From Planctomycetaceae bacterium (lineage in GTDB: Bacteria; Planctomycetota; Planctomycetia; Pirellulales; Pirellulaceae): a stretch of DNA of 8,648 nt. Under the pieces are notes generated by a model that searched no databases, was not told where the DNA came from, and saw only the letters and a list, made by a program, of their open reading frames with translations. Every line of letters begins with the position of its first letter. Position 1 is the first letter of the stretch. The translations under genes and the position numbers were made by a program. The DNA is taken from assembly GCA_022614795.1 (NCBI GenBank), contig JAKEHX010000663.1:1-8648 (forward strand). The letters are read 5' to 3'. Shown here in pieces: positions 1 to 5,970 of the stretch.

Positions 1-587
1 GACAGGCTGTGAGCCGTCGACCCCACCGGCGTGCTGACGATCAAGCCGTCGCAAGCATAGGTAGTTGCCAATTCTGCGTCAACGTAAAGATCGGCGTTGA
101 GCATGGCAAACGGGGGCCCGGCGAAGATCGCCGTCTCATTCAGGCCCAGCGTCTCGGCTACCACCTGCCCGTCGCGCCACACCGAGCAGCGGAACATCAG
201 GTGCTCGACGATCCGCACATCGCCAGCCGCCACCTCCGGCAGCACTCGCGCTAGCTCATCGGGGCCGATTCCCGCCAGAAATCCCAGTTTGCCCAGATTG
301 ACGCCGAGAATGGGAATCTGACCGTCCCGCATTTGCAGGGCCGCCCGCAGGATCGAGCCGTCTCCGCCGAGGACGATGGCAAAGTCGGCGGCTGCTTGGC
401 CGAGGTCCTCGCGGAAGAAGAAATCGGCCAGGACCACGTCAACGTGCTTTTCGATCAGCGGCCGCAGCGACTCGACCGCGGCCAGCACGTGGTCGCGCCC
501 GCCCGAGCCAAGCAGCAGCACGCGCGGTTTGGCGGGTGCGCGGGCGGCCCACGGAGTGGTTAGCGCGGCAGGGGGAGACTTTGCCAT
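1..587 (-). CDS. nadK: NAD kinase, N-terminal 195 codons (3' part beyond the window)
   Basis: Phosphorylates NAD to NADP in the cytoplasm using ATP or polyphosphate. It is the only known route to NADP, so probably essential. Reading from the ATG at 585-587, residues 22-26 (RVLLL) open the Rossmann-like N-domain. The signature GGDGS follows at 74-78, with D76 the expected catalytic aspartate. Next are GVNLGKLGFL (95-104), the NE pair of the NAD-binding site (N150, E151), and DGLIVSTPVGSTAHSL (180-195), which matches the family's substrate-binding strand. The frame is open to the window edge. Family length is about 280-300 residues, so roughly the last third is missing here. No Shine-Dalgarno precedes the ATG; I chose it because homology begins about 20 residues later. 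It is divergent from the membrane-protein gene at 678. The family call is secure from the motifs; the first 20 residues are less certain. Confidence 0.95.
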   Translation of the reverse strand, partial: MAKSPPAALTTPWAARAPAKPRVLLLGSGGRDHVLAAVESLRPLIEKHVDVVLADFFFREDLGQAAADFAIVLGGDGSILRAALQMRDGQIPILGVNLGKLGFLAGIGPDELARVLPEVAAGDVRIVEHLMFRCSVWRDGQVVAETLGLNETAIFAGPPFAMLNADLYVDAELATTYACDGLIVSTPVGSTAHSL

Positions 588-677
588 GGCAGGCTGGCCG
601 GATGCAATTTTGGGCCGACGGACGTATTCTACACTGGCCTGGTGACGTTCCGCAGACCGAAATGTTGATGCAATCCG

Positions 678-1289
678 ATGACGAGCGACTCGCAAGCCCT
701 CAATGACGGCTGGTCGGCGCCCGGCGACGCAGAAGACGCCGTGGCGACGCCGGGCCAGCCGGCGGGGACCACGATCCAGATCGAGCGGTTCGCCGACGGC
801 ATTTCGATTACGGTGCCGCCCGCTGGGCTGTGGGGCAACGGGCTGTTTGTGTTTGGTCTCGTGTGGACTGTGGTCGTGGCCGTATTGACGGTGATGTTTG
901 TGACCATCGCTCATGCAGCCAAGCCGGGCGAGGGCGTCTGGATTGCGTACCTCGTCATGTCGATCTTTTGGCTGGCGGGGATTGCACTGCTAGTGGGTGG
1001 CATCAACATGGGCCGGCGACAGGCAGGTCTGGCGGTAGCGGGAGGCACGCTCATGGTTCTCCAGACCGGCCTGTTCGGCAAGAAACATCGCGAATGGCCA
1101 TTGGCGGAGATTGCGGCGATCAGTCTCGGCCCGACCGGATTGGAAGTGAATGACGTTCCCGTGCTCGAACTGCAAATCCACGACACCGACGGCCGCAAGG
1201 TTGGCCTGCTCGGCGGCCGGACGAACGACGAACTGGCGTGGCTCGCATACGAGCTGCGCCAAGCGGCGAAACTGCCGGAGTCCAAATAG
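678..1289 (+). CDS. Small membrane protein with two transmembrane helices and a PH-like C-terminal domain, function unknown
   Basis: 203 residues. I recognise no characterised family. The first 50 residues are polar, with an Ala/Pro/Gly-rich stretch. Two strongly hydrophobic segments follow at about 54-80 and 88-110, joined by a short loop (KPGEGVW), so a helical hairpin in the membrane is likely. Residues 112-197 look like a soluble beta-rich domain ending in an amphipathic helix (DELAWLAYELRQAAK). This is the pattern of bacterial PH-like domains that follow a pair of helices, but that assignment is by shape only. The ATG at 678 is the first possible start because an in-frame TGA lies at 666. 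No clear Shine-Dalgarno is visible. The stop is 22 nt before the oxidoreductase gene, so the two are probably co-transcribed. The facing promoters with the NAD kinase gene must share about 90 bp. Confidence 0.8.
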   Translation: MTSDSQALNDGWSAPGDAEDAVATPGQPAGTTIQIERFADGISITVPPAGLWGNGLFVFGLVWTVVVAVLTVMFVTIAHAAKPGEGVWIAYLVMSIFWLAGIALLVGGINMGRRQAGLAVAGGTLMVLQTGLFGKKHREWPLAEIAAISLGPTGLEVNDVPVLELQIHDTDGRKVGLLGGRTNDELAWLAYELRQAAKLPESK

Positions 1290-1301
1290 ACAAATCGAAG
1301 T

Positions 1302-1305
1302 GGAG
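1302..1305 (+). promoter_or_regulatory. Ribosome binding site of the Gfo/Idh/MocA gene
   Basis: GGAG sits 6 nt before the ATG at 1312. It supports this start over the longer reading frame that begins at 1150 inside the preceding gene. The frame upstream of 1312 also overlaps the membrane-protein gene and does not resemble the family. Confidence 0.6.
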
Positions 1306-1311
1306 CTGATC

Positions 1312-2388
1312 ATGGCCACAGCCTGGCAACGTCGCGAAATGCTTCAATCAGCGGCCTTGGGTGCGGTTGCGCTCGCCCTACCCGCGGCGCATGCCGCCGA
1401 GCCGACAGGCGGCAAGATCAAGATCGGGCAAATCGGTGTGGGCCACGCCCATGCCAACAAGCTCGGCGTCTATCGCAATTCGTCCGACTACGAAGTACTC
1501 GGCATCGCGGAGCCCGACGCGCGGCTGCGCGAGCAAGCTCAGGACTTGCCGGCCTATCGCGATTTGCCCTGGATGACCGAGGAGCAGCTCTTGAACGTGC
1601 CGGGACTGCGCGTCGTCACGGTCGAGACCCGCGTCCGCGACCTGTTGGCCACGGCCCAGCGATGCATCGATGCCGGCAAGCACGTCCACCTCGACAAGCC
1701 GGCGGGCGACTCGCTGCCGCGGTACCGGGCGCTTCTTGCCGCGGCCGAGAAACAAGAGCTGCTGGTGCAGATGGGCTACATGTTTCGCTACAGCCCAGCG
1801 GTCGTGCTGCTGCGCAAATTCCTCAAGGAAGGCTGGCTGGGCGACCTCTTCGAGGTCCACACCGTGATGAGCAAGGTCGTGCCGCCTGCCGATCGCAAGA
1901 AGCTGGCCGAATTTCGCGGCGGGATCATGTTTGAGCTGGGTTGCCATGTAATCGATCTGGTGGTCGGCGTGCTTGGCAAGCCCGAGCGCGTGCATCCCTT
2001 TCCGCGGACGAGCGGCACGCACGACGATGGCCTGGCCGATAACATGCTCGCGGTGCTCGAGTACAAATCCGCGACAGCTACGGTCAAATCGGCGGCGATC
2101 GAAGTGGACGGCGGTTCGCGGCGGCATTTCGTCGCCTGTGGTTCAGCCGGCACATTCCACATCCAGCCGCTCGACGAGCCGAATGTGCGGCTGACGCTCG
2201 ATCGCGACCGGGGCGAGTACAAAAAGGGGACGCAGGAGGTCCGCTTCGGCAACTACGAGCGCTATGTGGGGGACGCCGCCGACATGGCCCGCATCCTTCG
2301 CGGCGAGAAGGAATGCGACTACAGCTACGCGCATGACCTGGCGGTGCAGGAGACGGTGCTCGTGGCGAGCGGAATGCCCGCGGCGTAG
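1312..2388 (+). CDS. Gfo/Idh/MocA family NAD(P)-dependent oxidoreductase with Tat-like signal
   Basis: 358 residues, the usual size for the family, which oxidises or reduces sugars, inositols and related compounds; the substrate cannot be read from sequence. The N-terminus has twin arginines (R7-R8, RREML), a hydrophobic stretch (13-24) and AHA-AE near 29. This resembles a Tat signal, as is frequent for planctomycete members. The Rossmann fold starts at KIKIGQIGVGHAHA (35-48); the third glycine of GxGxxG is replaced. The family's EKP motif reads DKP (128-130). GYMFRYSP (155-162) fits the start of the C-terminal domain. GGIMFELGCHVID (203-215) contains the conserved H212 and D215, with E208 where Asp is common. 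It is the second gene of a likely two-gene operon. The stop codon overlaps the first base of the repeat element downstream. Family call is firm; export and substrate are inferred. Confidence 0.92.
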   Translation: MATAWQRREMLQSAALGAVALALPAAHAAEPTGGKIKIGQIGVGHAHANKLGVYRNSSDYEVLGIAEPDARLREQAQDLPAYRDLPWMTEEQLLNVPGLRVVTVETRVRDLLATAQRCIDAGKHVHLDKPAGDSLPRYRALLAAAEKQELLVQMGYMFRYSPAVVLLRKFLKEGWLGDLFEVHTVMSKVVPPADRKKLAEFRGGIMFELGCHVIDLVVGVLGKPERVHPFPRTSGTHDDGLADNMLAVLEYKSATATVKSAAIEVDGGSRRHFVACGSAGTFHIQPLDEPNVRLTLDRDRGEYKKGTQEVRFGNYERYVGDAADMARILRGEKECDYSYAHDLAVQETVLVASGMPAA

Positions 2389-2603
2389 GTGCATGAGCCA
2401 TGCGAAATGCACCACTGCCGACATAATCTTGCGGACCATGGCGGGTCATGGTGCATTTCGTTGCACTCATGCACCCACCCCTGTGAAGCTGTCACGTTTT
2501 TCCCGAGAGATATTGCTCTTCCGCCTGCTAGCACGAAAGGCAGAAACGCAGTAAGTCGCGGAAAAGACCAAATGACAGCTTCACAGGGGTGACTCATGCA
2601 CCC
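2388..2603. repeat. Composite inverted-repeat element between two convergent genes
   Basis: It occupies nearly all of the space between the oxidoreductase and the minus-strand protease genes. Part A: 2388-2414 and 2449-2475 are near-perfect inverted copies (arms of about 27 bp differing only around a central four-base patch) around a 34-nt loop. Part B: 2476-2494 and 2573-2591 form a perfect 19-bp inverted repeat (starting CACCCCTGTG) around 78 nt, with weaker inner pairing such as TTCCGC near 2520 against GCGGAA near 2560. A 12-bp piece, ACTCATGCACCC, occurs directly repeated at 2465-2476 and 2592-2603, and inverted (GGTGCATGAG) at 2388-2397. No open frame of quality lies inside and no transposase is present. 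A REP-like or MITE-like dispersed element is the best reading. It may also end transcription from both sides, although no hairpin is followed directly by a T-run. Confidence 0.75.
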
Positions 2604-2608
2604 TACGG

Positions 2609-3622
2609 TTACCGCTCCACGCCGGCCCATGTCTGATGTGTCGCGAGCATCTTCTTCACGGCTTCGCGGACGACGCTGGCGGGCAGAGCATAGCTCTCGA
2701 CGCGGCCCGCCCGGGCGATATTAATGCCCACCGCCTTGCCGTCAAGATCGACGATCGGCCCGCCGCACTCCGACGGCTTGAGCACCGAATCGTGCTGGAT
2801 GACCGACGCGAACCCGTAGCGCCGCTCGGAAAGCTGGCCACCCAGGCTGTTCTGGAACTCGGCCCGGTTGTCCTCCATGTCAAAAATCTTGGCCAGGCTG
2901 CCGAGCACGGCCGTCTTCGTCAACTCCTGATTGCCGCGCTTGATGACCAGCTCGACCTGCTCTCCCGGGCGATAGCCGCGAATCATCTCGATCAACTTCA
3001 CGCGGTCTTCGGTGTCCTTGCCGTTGACCTTGACGATCACATCGCCGACTTGCAGTCCCGCCTTCTGGGCTGCGCTCCCATCGACTACTTGATCAATTCT
3101 GGCAGGCTTGGCAATGTCGGCGAGCTGGATGCCCAAAGCGCCTGGCGGCGCCACGATGCGCCGCGGACTGACGCTGAGCACGCCGATCGCCACCGGATCG
3201 CGCGACAGGCCGGGAGTCACCAGCCAACTGCCGACGGCAGGCGGCTCGCCGTCGCTCCACGCAATGACCGGCAGATCCTTCGCATCGATCTTCAGCACCG
3301 CCAAGTCGAGGTCCTTGTCGCTGGCAACCACGGTCGCCGGATACTTCTTCCCGGGTGCATTCAGCTGGCACTGGATCTTACCATCCAGCTCGCTGGCCTT
3401 GGTCACTATGTACCCGCTCGAATCGACGATCGTGCCCAGGGCCGCGGTGTGGTTGTTGCAATAGACCTGCACCGTGCTGTTGGCCGGGGCGGCGACAGCA
3501 TCGCGAAACGCTGCCAGCACTCTGGGGTGCAATCGGTCTTGTGAAAAACCAAAGCCGGGCTGGAGCAGGAGGACGAAACTCGCCGCCATCGAGAGGGCAA
3601 ATCTGCTGATGCGTCGTGACAT
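2609..3622 (-). CDS. Secreted trypsin-like pseudoprotease with a PDZ domain inside the protease fold
   Basis: 337 residues. A signal peptide (MSRRISRF, hydrophobic 9-20, likely cleavage near FS-QD at 27) predicts export. The HtrA/S1C fold is recognisable: GTIVDSSGYIVTKASEL (63-79), DLDLAVLKI (104-112), and VIQHDSVLKPSECGGP (274-289) followed by VDLDGKAVGIN. Against the family pattern TNxHV the catalytic His is Ser77. Asp106 is kept. Against GNSGGP the catalytic Ser is Cys286. Residues about 162-240 (LGIQLADI, DGSAAQKAGLQVGDVIVKVNG) form a PDZ domain. It lies between the strands before and after the usual GIVS region rather than at the C-terminus. Normal serine protease activity is therefore unlikely; a binding, chaperone or regulatory role is inferred. 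The start at 3622 precedes the signal peptide and has GGGGAG 11 nt upstream; the frame extension to 3772 overlaps the upstream gene. It lies 62 nt after that gene, probably in one operon. Confidence 0.88.
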   Translation of the reverse strand: MSRRISRFALSMAASFVLLLQPGFGFSQDRLHPRVLAAFRDAVAAPANSTVQVYCNNHTAALGTIVDSSGYIVTKASELDGKIQCQLNAPGKKYPATVVASDKDLDLAVLKIDAKDLPVIAWSDGEPPAVGSWLVTPGLSRDPVAIGVLSVSPRRIVAPPGALGIQLADIAKPARIDQVVDGSAAQKAGLQVGDVIVKVNGKDTEDRVKLIEMIRGYRPGEQVELVIKRGNQELTKTAVLGSLAKIFDMEDNRAEFQNSLGGQLSERRYGFASVIQHDSVLKPSECGGPIVDLDGKAVGINIARAGRVESYALPASVVREAVKKMLATHQTWAGVER

Positions 3623-3684
3623 ATTTGCTCGTGCTCCCCGTATCGATCGCTTCGCAGCCGGGACGATTACCGGAAGGTCCAATC

Positions 3685-4725
3685 CTAATCCTTCCGTCCG
3701 ATCCTGATTGTCAGGGCTATGGTTTCGTCGCCCCGTTTCACTTCGACGCCCATCTTTGCGCCCGGCTGGCACTTCTGCACTTCGGCCGACAGCGACGCAA
3801 AGTCAGTGATCGTGACGCCGTCGAATTTGGTGATGATGTCGCCCGGCTTGAGGCCCCCCTTCTCCGCCGGGGAGTCGGGATTGACCTTGGCCAGCCTGGC
3901 TTCGGTGGTACCTTCCTCGCCGACTACACCCAACCATGGCGTTTGACCTGGGTAATGACCCCATTCCTCGGCCTTCTTGAGCCGCTCCCACGTTTCCTGG
4001 AACGTGCCTACCGGAACGTGCATGTTGGCTGTCAGGCCGGTCGCGATGCGGCTGTTGATACCGATCACTTTGCCTTGCATGTCGAACAGCGGCCCGCCGG
4101 AATCGCCCCCCACGAGCGTGCAATCCGTGGTGATCGATTCGCTTCCCGTGATGGCGAGCACCCGCCCCAGCCTCAGCACCGGCTTGCGGTCGCTCTGATA
4201 GCCGCCGGGATGGCCCATCGCCAGGCACCACTGGCCTTCGTTGACGTTTTTGGAAAGGCCCATCTCGGCAAACGGAAGATCGGCGGCATCTGTGATTTTC
4301 ATCAGCCCGGCATCGAGCGTGCGGTTGAGACCCAGCGTCTTCCCCTCGCGTTTCGTGCCGTCAGCGAGATAGAAGATGACATCTTTGTTGGGCCTGCCCG
4401 CCACGTGAGCAGCCGTAAGCACGTAGCCGTCCTTGCTGATGATCACGCCGCTGCCTTGGGCCCGGCCCACCTCGACGCCCACCGTGCATTTCATCAGTTG
4501 ATCGGTCAGCGAGCGGACATGGGCCTGCATCGCCTTGAGATCGGCGACGCCCATCGGAGTGGCCCCGGCCAGCAGGCGATTGAGGCTGTCCTTGGCGGCA
4601 TCGGCAGGCGTTGCGGTAGCGTTATCGGCCGCCACCGAGGGAGCAGCGAGGGGCGTGACGAGAAGCCCCACTGCCAAGGTTGCACTCGCGACTGCTTTCC
4701 ATAAGCCCGATGACCGCCTGACCAT
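3685..4725 (-). CDS. Secreted trypsin-like serine protease with C-terminal PDZ domain (S1C/HtrA-like)
   Basis: 346 residues. A signal peptide is clear: positively charged start (MVRRSSGLWK), hydrophobic 11-30, likely cleavage after SVA at 33, so it acts in the periplasm or outside. The protease domain spans about 78-245. H107 lies in TAAHV, D139 in DAGLMKI, and S209 in GGDSGGPL, so the complete catalytic triad is present. DGYVLTAAHV and GKVIGINS are typical of the S1C family. A PDZ domain follows at about 263-345, with WLGVV as its first strand and GGLKPGDIITKFDG in the middle. The start is fixed by a strong ribosome binding site. It is the first gene of a likely two-gene operon with the triad-defective homologue downstream. 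Substrates cannot be read from sequence; protein quality control is the usual family role. DegP-type members often have two PDZ domains; this has one. Confidence 0.93.
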   Translation of the reverse strand: MVRRSSGLWKAVASATLAVGLLVTPLAAPSVAADNATATPADAAKDSLNRLLAGATPMGVADLKAMQAHVRSLTDQLMKCTVGVEVGRAQGSGVIISKDGYVLTAAHVAGRPNKDVIFYLADGTKREGKTLGLNRTLDAGLMKITDAADLPFAEMGLSKNVNEGQWCLAMGHPGGYQSDRKPVLRLGRVLAITGSESITTDCTLVGGDSGGPLFDMQGKVIGINSRIATGLTANMHVPVGTFQETWERLKKAEEWGHYPGQTPWLGVVGEEGTTEARLAKVNPDSPAEKGGLKPGDIITKFDGVTITDFASLSAEVQKCQPGAKMGVEVKRGDETIALTIRIGRKD

Positions 4726-4730
4726 TTCAC

Positions 4731-4737
4731 TCCTCCC
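4731..4737 (-). promoter_or_regulatory. Strong Shine-Dalgarno of the active protease gene
   Basis: GGGAGGA on the minus strand, with its GGAGG core 6 nt before the ATG at 4725. It is the best ribosome binding site in the window and settles this start. Most other genes here have weak or no such site. Confidence 0.75.
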
Positions 4738-4752
4738 GTAAATCGCCTTCTA

Positions 4753-4769
4753 ACAACCGTCCCGGTTGT
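4753..4769. promoter_or_regulatory. Operator-like palindrome upstream of the protease operon
   Basis: Perfect inverted repeat ACAACCG-TCC-CGGTTGT, 27 nt upstream of the protease ATG. It could be a repressor site or a 5'-UTR hairpin close to the ribosome binding site. No T-run follows it on either strand, so a terminator is unlikely. The role is a guess from position. Confidence 0.35.
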
Positions 4770-4865
4770 CGCCGGACGCCTTATCCTACGATTACGATGA
4801 ATCGCATCTTACCTGATTCGGTTTCGGAACACCCCTAAATTGTCTTCTTAATTCTGCCCGATTGC

Positions 4866-4879
4866 TTGCCGGTAGGCAA
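4866..4879. promoter_or_regulatory. Short palindrome in the divergent region
   Basis: TTGCC-GGTA-GGCAA, 5-bp arms around a 4-nt centre, roughly midway between the two divergent genes. It could be a protein-binding site, but arms this short can arise by chance. Confidence 0.2.
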
Positions 4880-5079
4880 ACGGCATTCCGCGGCAGGATT
4901 GAGCCATCCGTCCGCGAAAGTCGTTGCCACTGGCCGACTTGCGTGAATCGGACCCAACCGGCAAACTCGCTATATCTGGTGAAGTTTTCGCCTCCGAGCG
5001 TCTAAATCTCCATCAGCCAGGCTTCCCGGCCAGTCCGCTGCTTCACTATTCATGTCTATTATTCACAGCCGGTCCAGCT

Positions 5080-5970
5080 ATGGCAAAACTTATCTTCGGC
5101 TGCGGCTACCTCGGATTGCGGGTGGCGCGGCTGTGGAAAGCGGGTGGGGACAAAGTCCATGCGGTCACCCGATCCACCGAGCGCGGCGCGGCACTGGCGA
5201 CGGAGGGACTCGCTGCGATCGTGGCCGATGTGACCGATCCATCGCAACTCGTTTTGCCGCAAGACGTTGAAACGGTGCTGTGGGCCGTAGGTTTCGATCG
5301 ATCGTCGGCGACTGGAAAGTCGAGCGCGGCGGGCGCTCATGCGATCCAGGACGTCTATGTCAGCGGCCTGGCCAATGTGCTTCGCGCATTGCCGCAATCG
5401 GTCGGCCGTTTCATCTACATCAGCTCGACCGGCGTTTACGGACAAGTTACCGGAAGCGAGGTGGACGAGGACTCCCCCTGCCGGCCGACGCGCGAGGGGG
5501 GTCGGGCCTGCCTTGCCGCGGAAGAGCTGCTGCGGGCCAGTCCCTTCGCCGATCGCACGATCGTTCTCCGCCTGGCGGGGATCTACGGCCCCGATCGGAT
5601 TCCGCGCAGCAGCGACCTCGCGGCAGGCCGGCCGATCGACGCCCACAGCGATGGTTGGCTGAATTTGATCCATGTCGATGATGCTGCCCGGATTGCCCTG
5701 CTCGCCGAGCAAAAGGCCCGGCCGCCGAAGCTCTACGTCGTCTCCGACGGCCAGCCGGTGGTGCGCGGCGACTACTACCGCGAGCTGGCCCGCCTGCTCG
5801 GCGCCCCGCCGCCGCGCTTCGTCGAGCCGCCGGCTGATTCTCCCGCCGCGGCCCGGGCTGGCAGCGACAAGCGGGTCAACCCGCGGCGGATGTTGGCAGA
5901 CCTCTCCCCTGCCCTGCTATATCCGAGTTATCGCGAGGGGCTGGCAGCGATCTGTAGGACGGATTTGTAA
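5080..5970 (+). CDS. Atypical short-chain dehydrogenase/reductase, NAD-dependent epimerase type (YeeZ-like)
   Basis: 296 residues. A cytoplasmic nucleotide-binding protein; substrate and reaction unknown. The Rossmann motif GCGYLGLR (7-14) starts right after the Met and is characteristic of the YeeZ-like branch. An acidic residue ends a later strand (ADVTD, 49-53). YISSTGVYG (113-121) carries the conserved Ser/Tyr region of extended SDRs. LRLAGIYGPDR (163-173) and NLIHVDDAA (195-203) also fit. The active-site YxxxK motif expected about 25 residues after STGVYG is absent; the stretch reads GRACLAAEEL. This is usual for atypical SDRs, so catalysis may differ or be absent. I chose the ATG at 5080 because it abuts the Rossmann strand, though no Shine-Dalgarno is seen; a TTG at 4924 would add 52 unlike residues. 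The last five residues and the TAA are encoded by the first unit of the palindrome array, so the original C-terminus may have been altered. Confidence 0.85.
   Translation: MAKLIFGCGYLGLRVARLWKAGGDKVHAVTRSTERGAALATEGLAAIVADVTDPSQLVLPQDVETVLWAVGFDRSSATGKSSAAGAHAIQDVYVSGLANVLRALPQSVGRFIYISSTGVYGQVTGSEVDEDSPCRPTREGGRACLAAEELLRASPFADRTIVLRLAGIYGPDRIPRSSDLAAGRPIDAHSDGWLNLIHVDDAARIALLAEQKARPPKLYVVSDGQPVVRGDYYRELARLLGAPPPRFVEPPADSPAAARAGSDKRVNPRRMLADLSPALLYPSYREGLAAICRTDL

Larger units (their letters stand above)
4726..5079. other. Divergent intergenic region of about 350 bp
   Basis: This separates the minus-strand protease operon from the plus-strand SDR gene and must hold promoters for both. I see no convincing -35/-10 pair. 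It contains two short palindromes (4753-4769 and 4866-4879), the ribosome binding site of the protease gene, and an AT-richer stretch around 4780-4860 that could contain the protease promoter. A frame upstream of the SDR gene stays open from a TTG at 4924, but the translation does not resemble the family. No RNA gene was recognised. Confidence 0.6.

Noticed and set aside
1150..1311. Longer N-terminus for the Gfo/Idh/MocA gene
   Set aside because: It overlaps the upstream membrane-protein gene. A GGAG site and the signal-like leader support the ATG at 1312.
2476..2501. Intrinsic terminator suggested by the T-run at 2496-2500
   Set aside because: The T-run follows only one arm of a widely separated inverted repeat and is 20 nt past the nearest complete hairpin, so it does not fit a classical terminator.
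2636..3544. Plus-strand open frame (302 codons) opposite the pseudoprotease gene
   Set aside because: Shadow of the recognisable trypsin/PDZ gene on the other strand; no family pattern of its own.
3623..3772. Longer N-terminus for the pseudoprotease from an ATG at 3772
   Set aside because: It would overlap the end of the active protease gene and place 50 charged residues before a clear signal peptide.
3616..4704. Long plus-strand open frame (362 codons) opposite the active protease gene
   Set aside because: It is antisense to a clear secreted protease with a complete catalytic triad. The translation is rich in His, Arg and Ala, with no domain, as expected for a shadow frame in GC-rich DNA.
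4939..4976. Sigma70-like promoter for the SDR (TTGCGT and TATATC)
   Set aside because: The spacing between the two boxes is 26 nt, too long for a standard promoter.
4924..5079. TTG start adding 52 residues to the SDR
   Set aside because: The added residues resemble no SDR leader or signal peptide, and the Rossmann motif starts immediately after the ATG at 5080.
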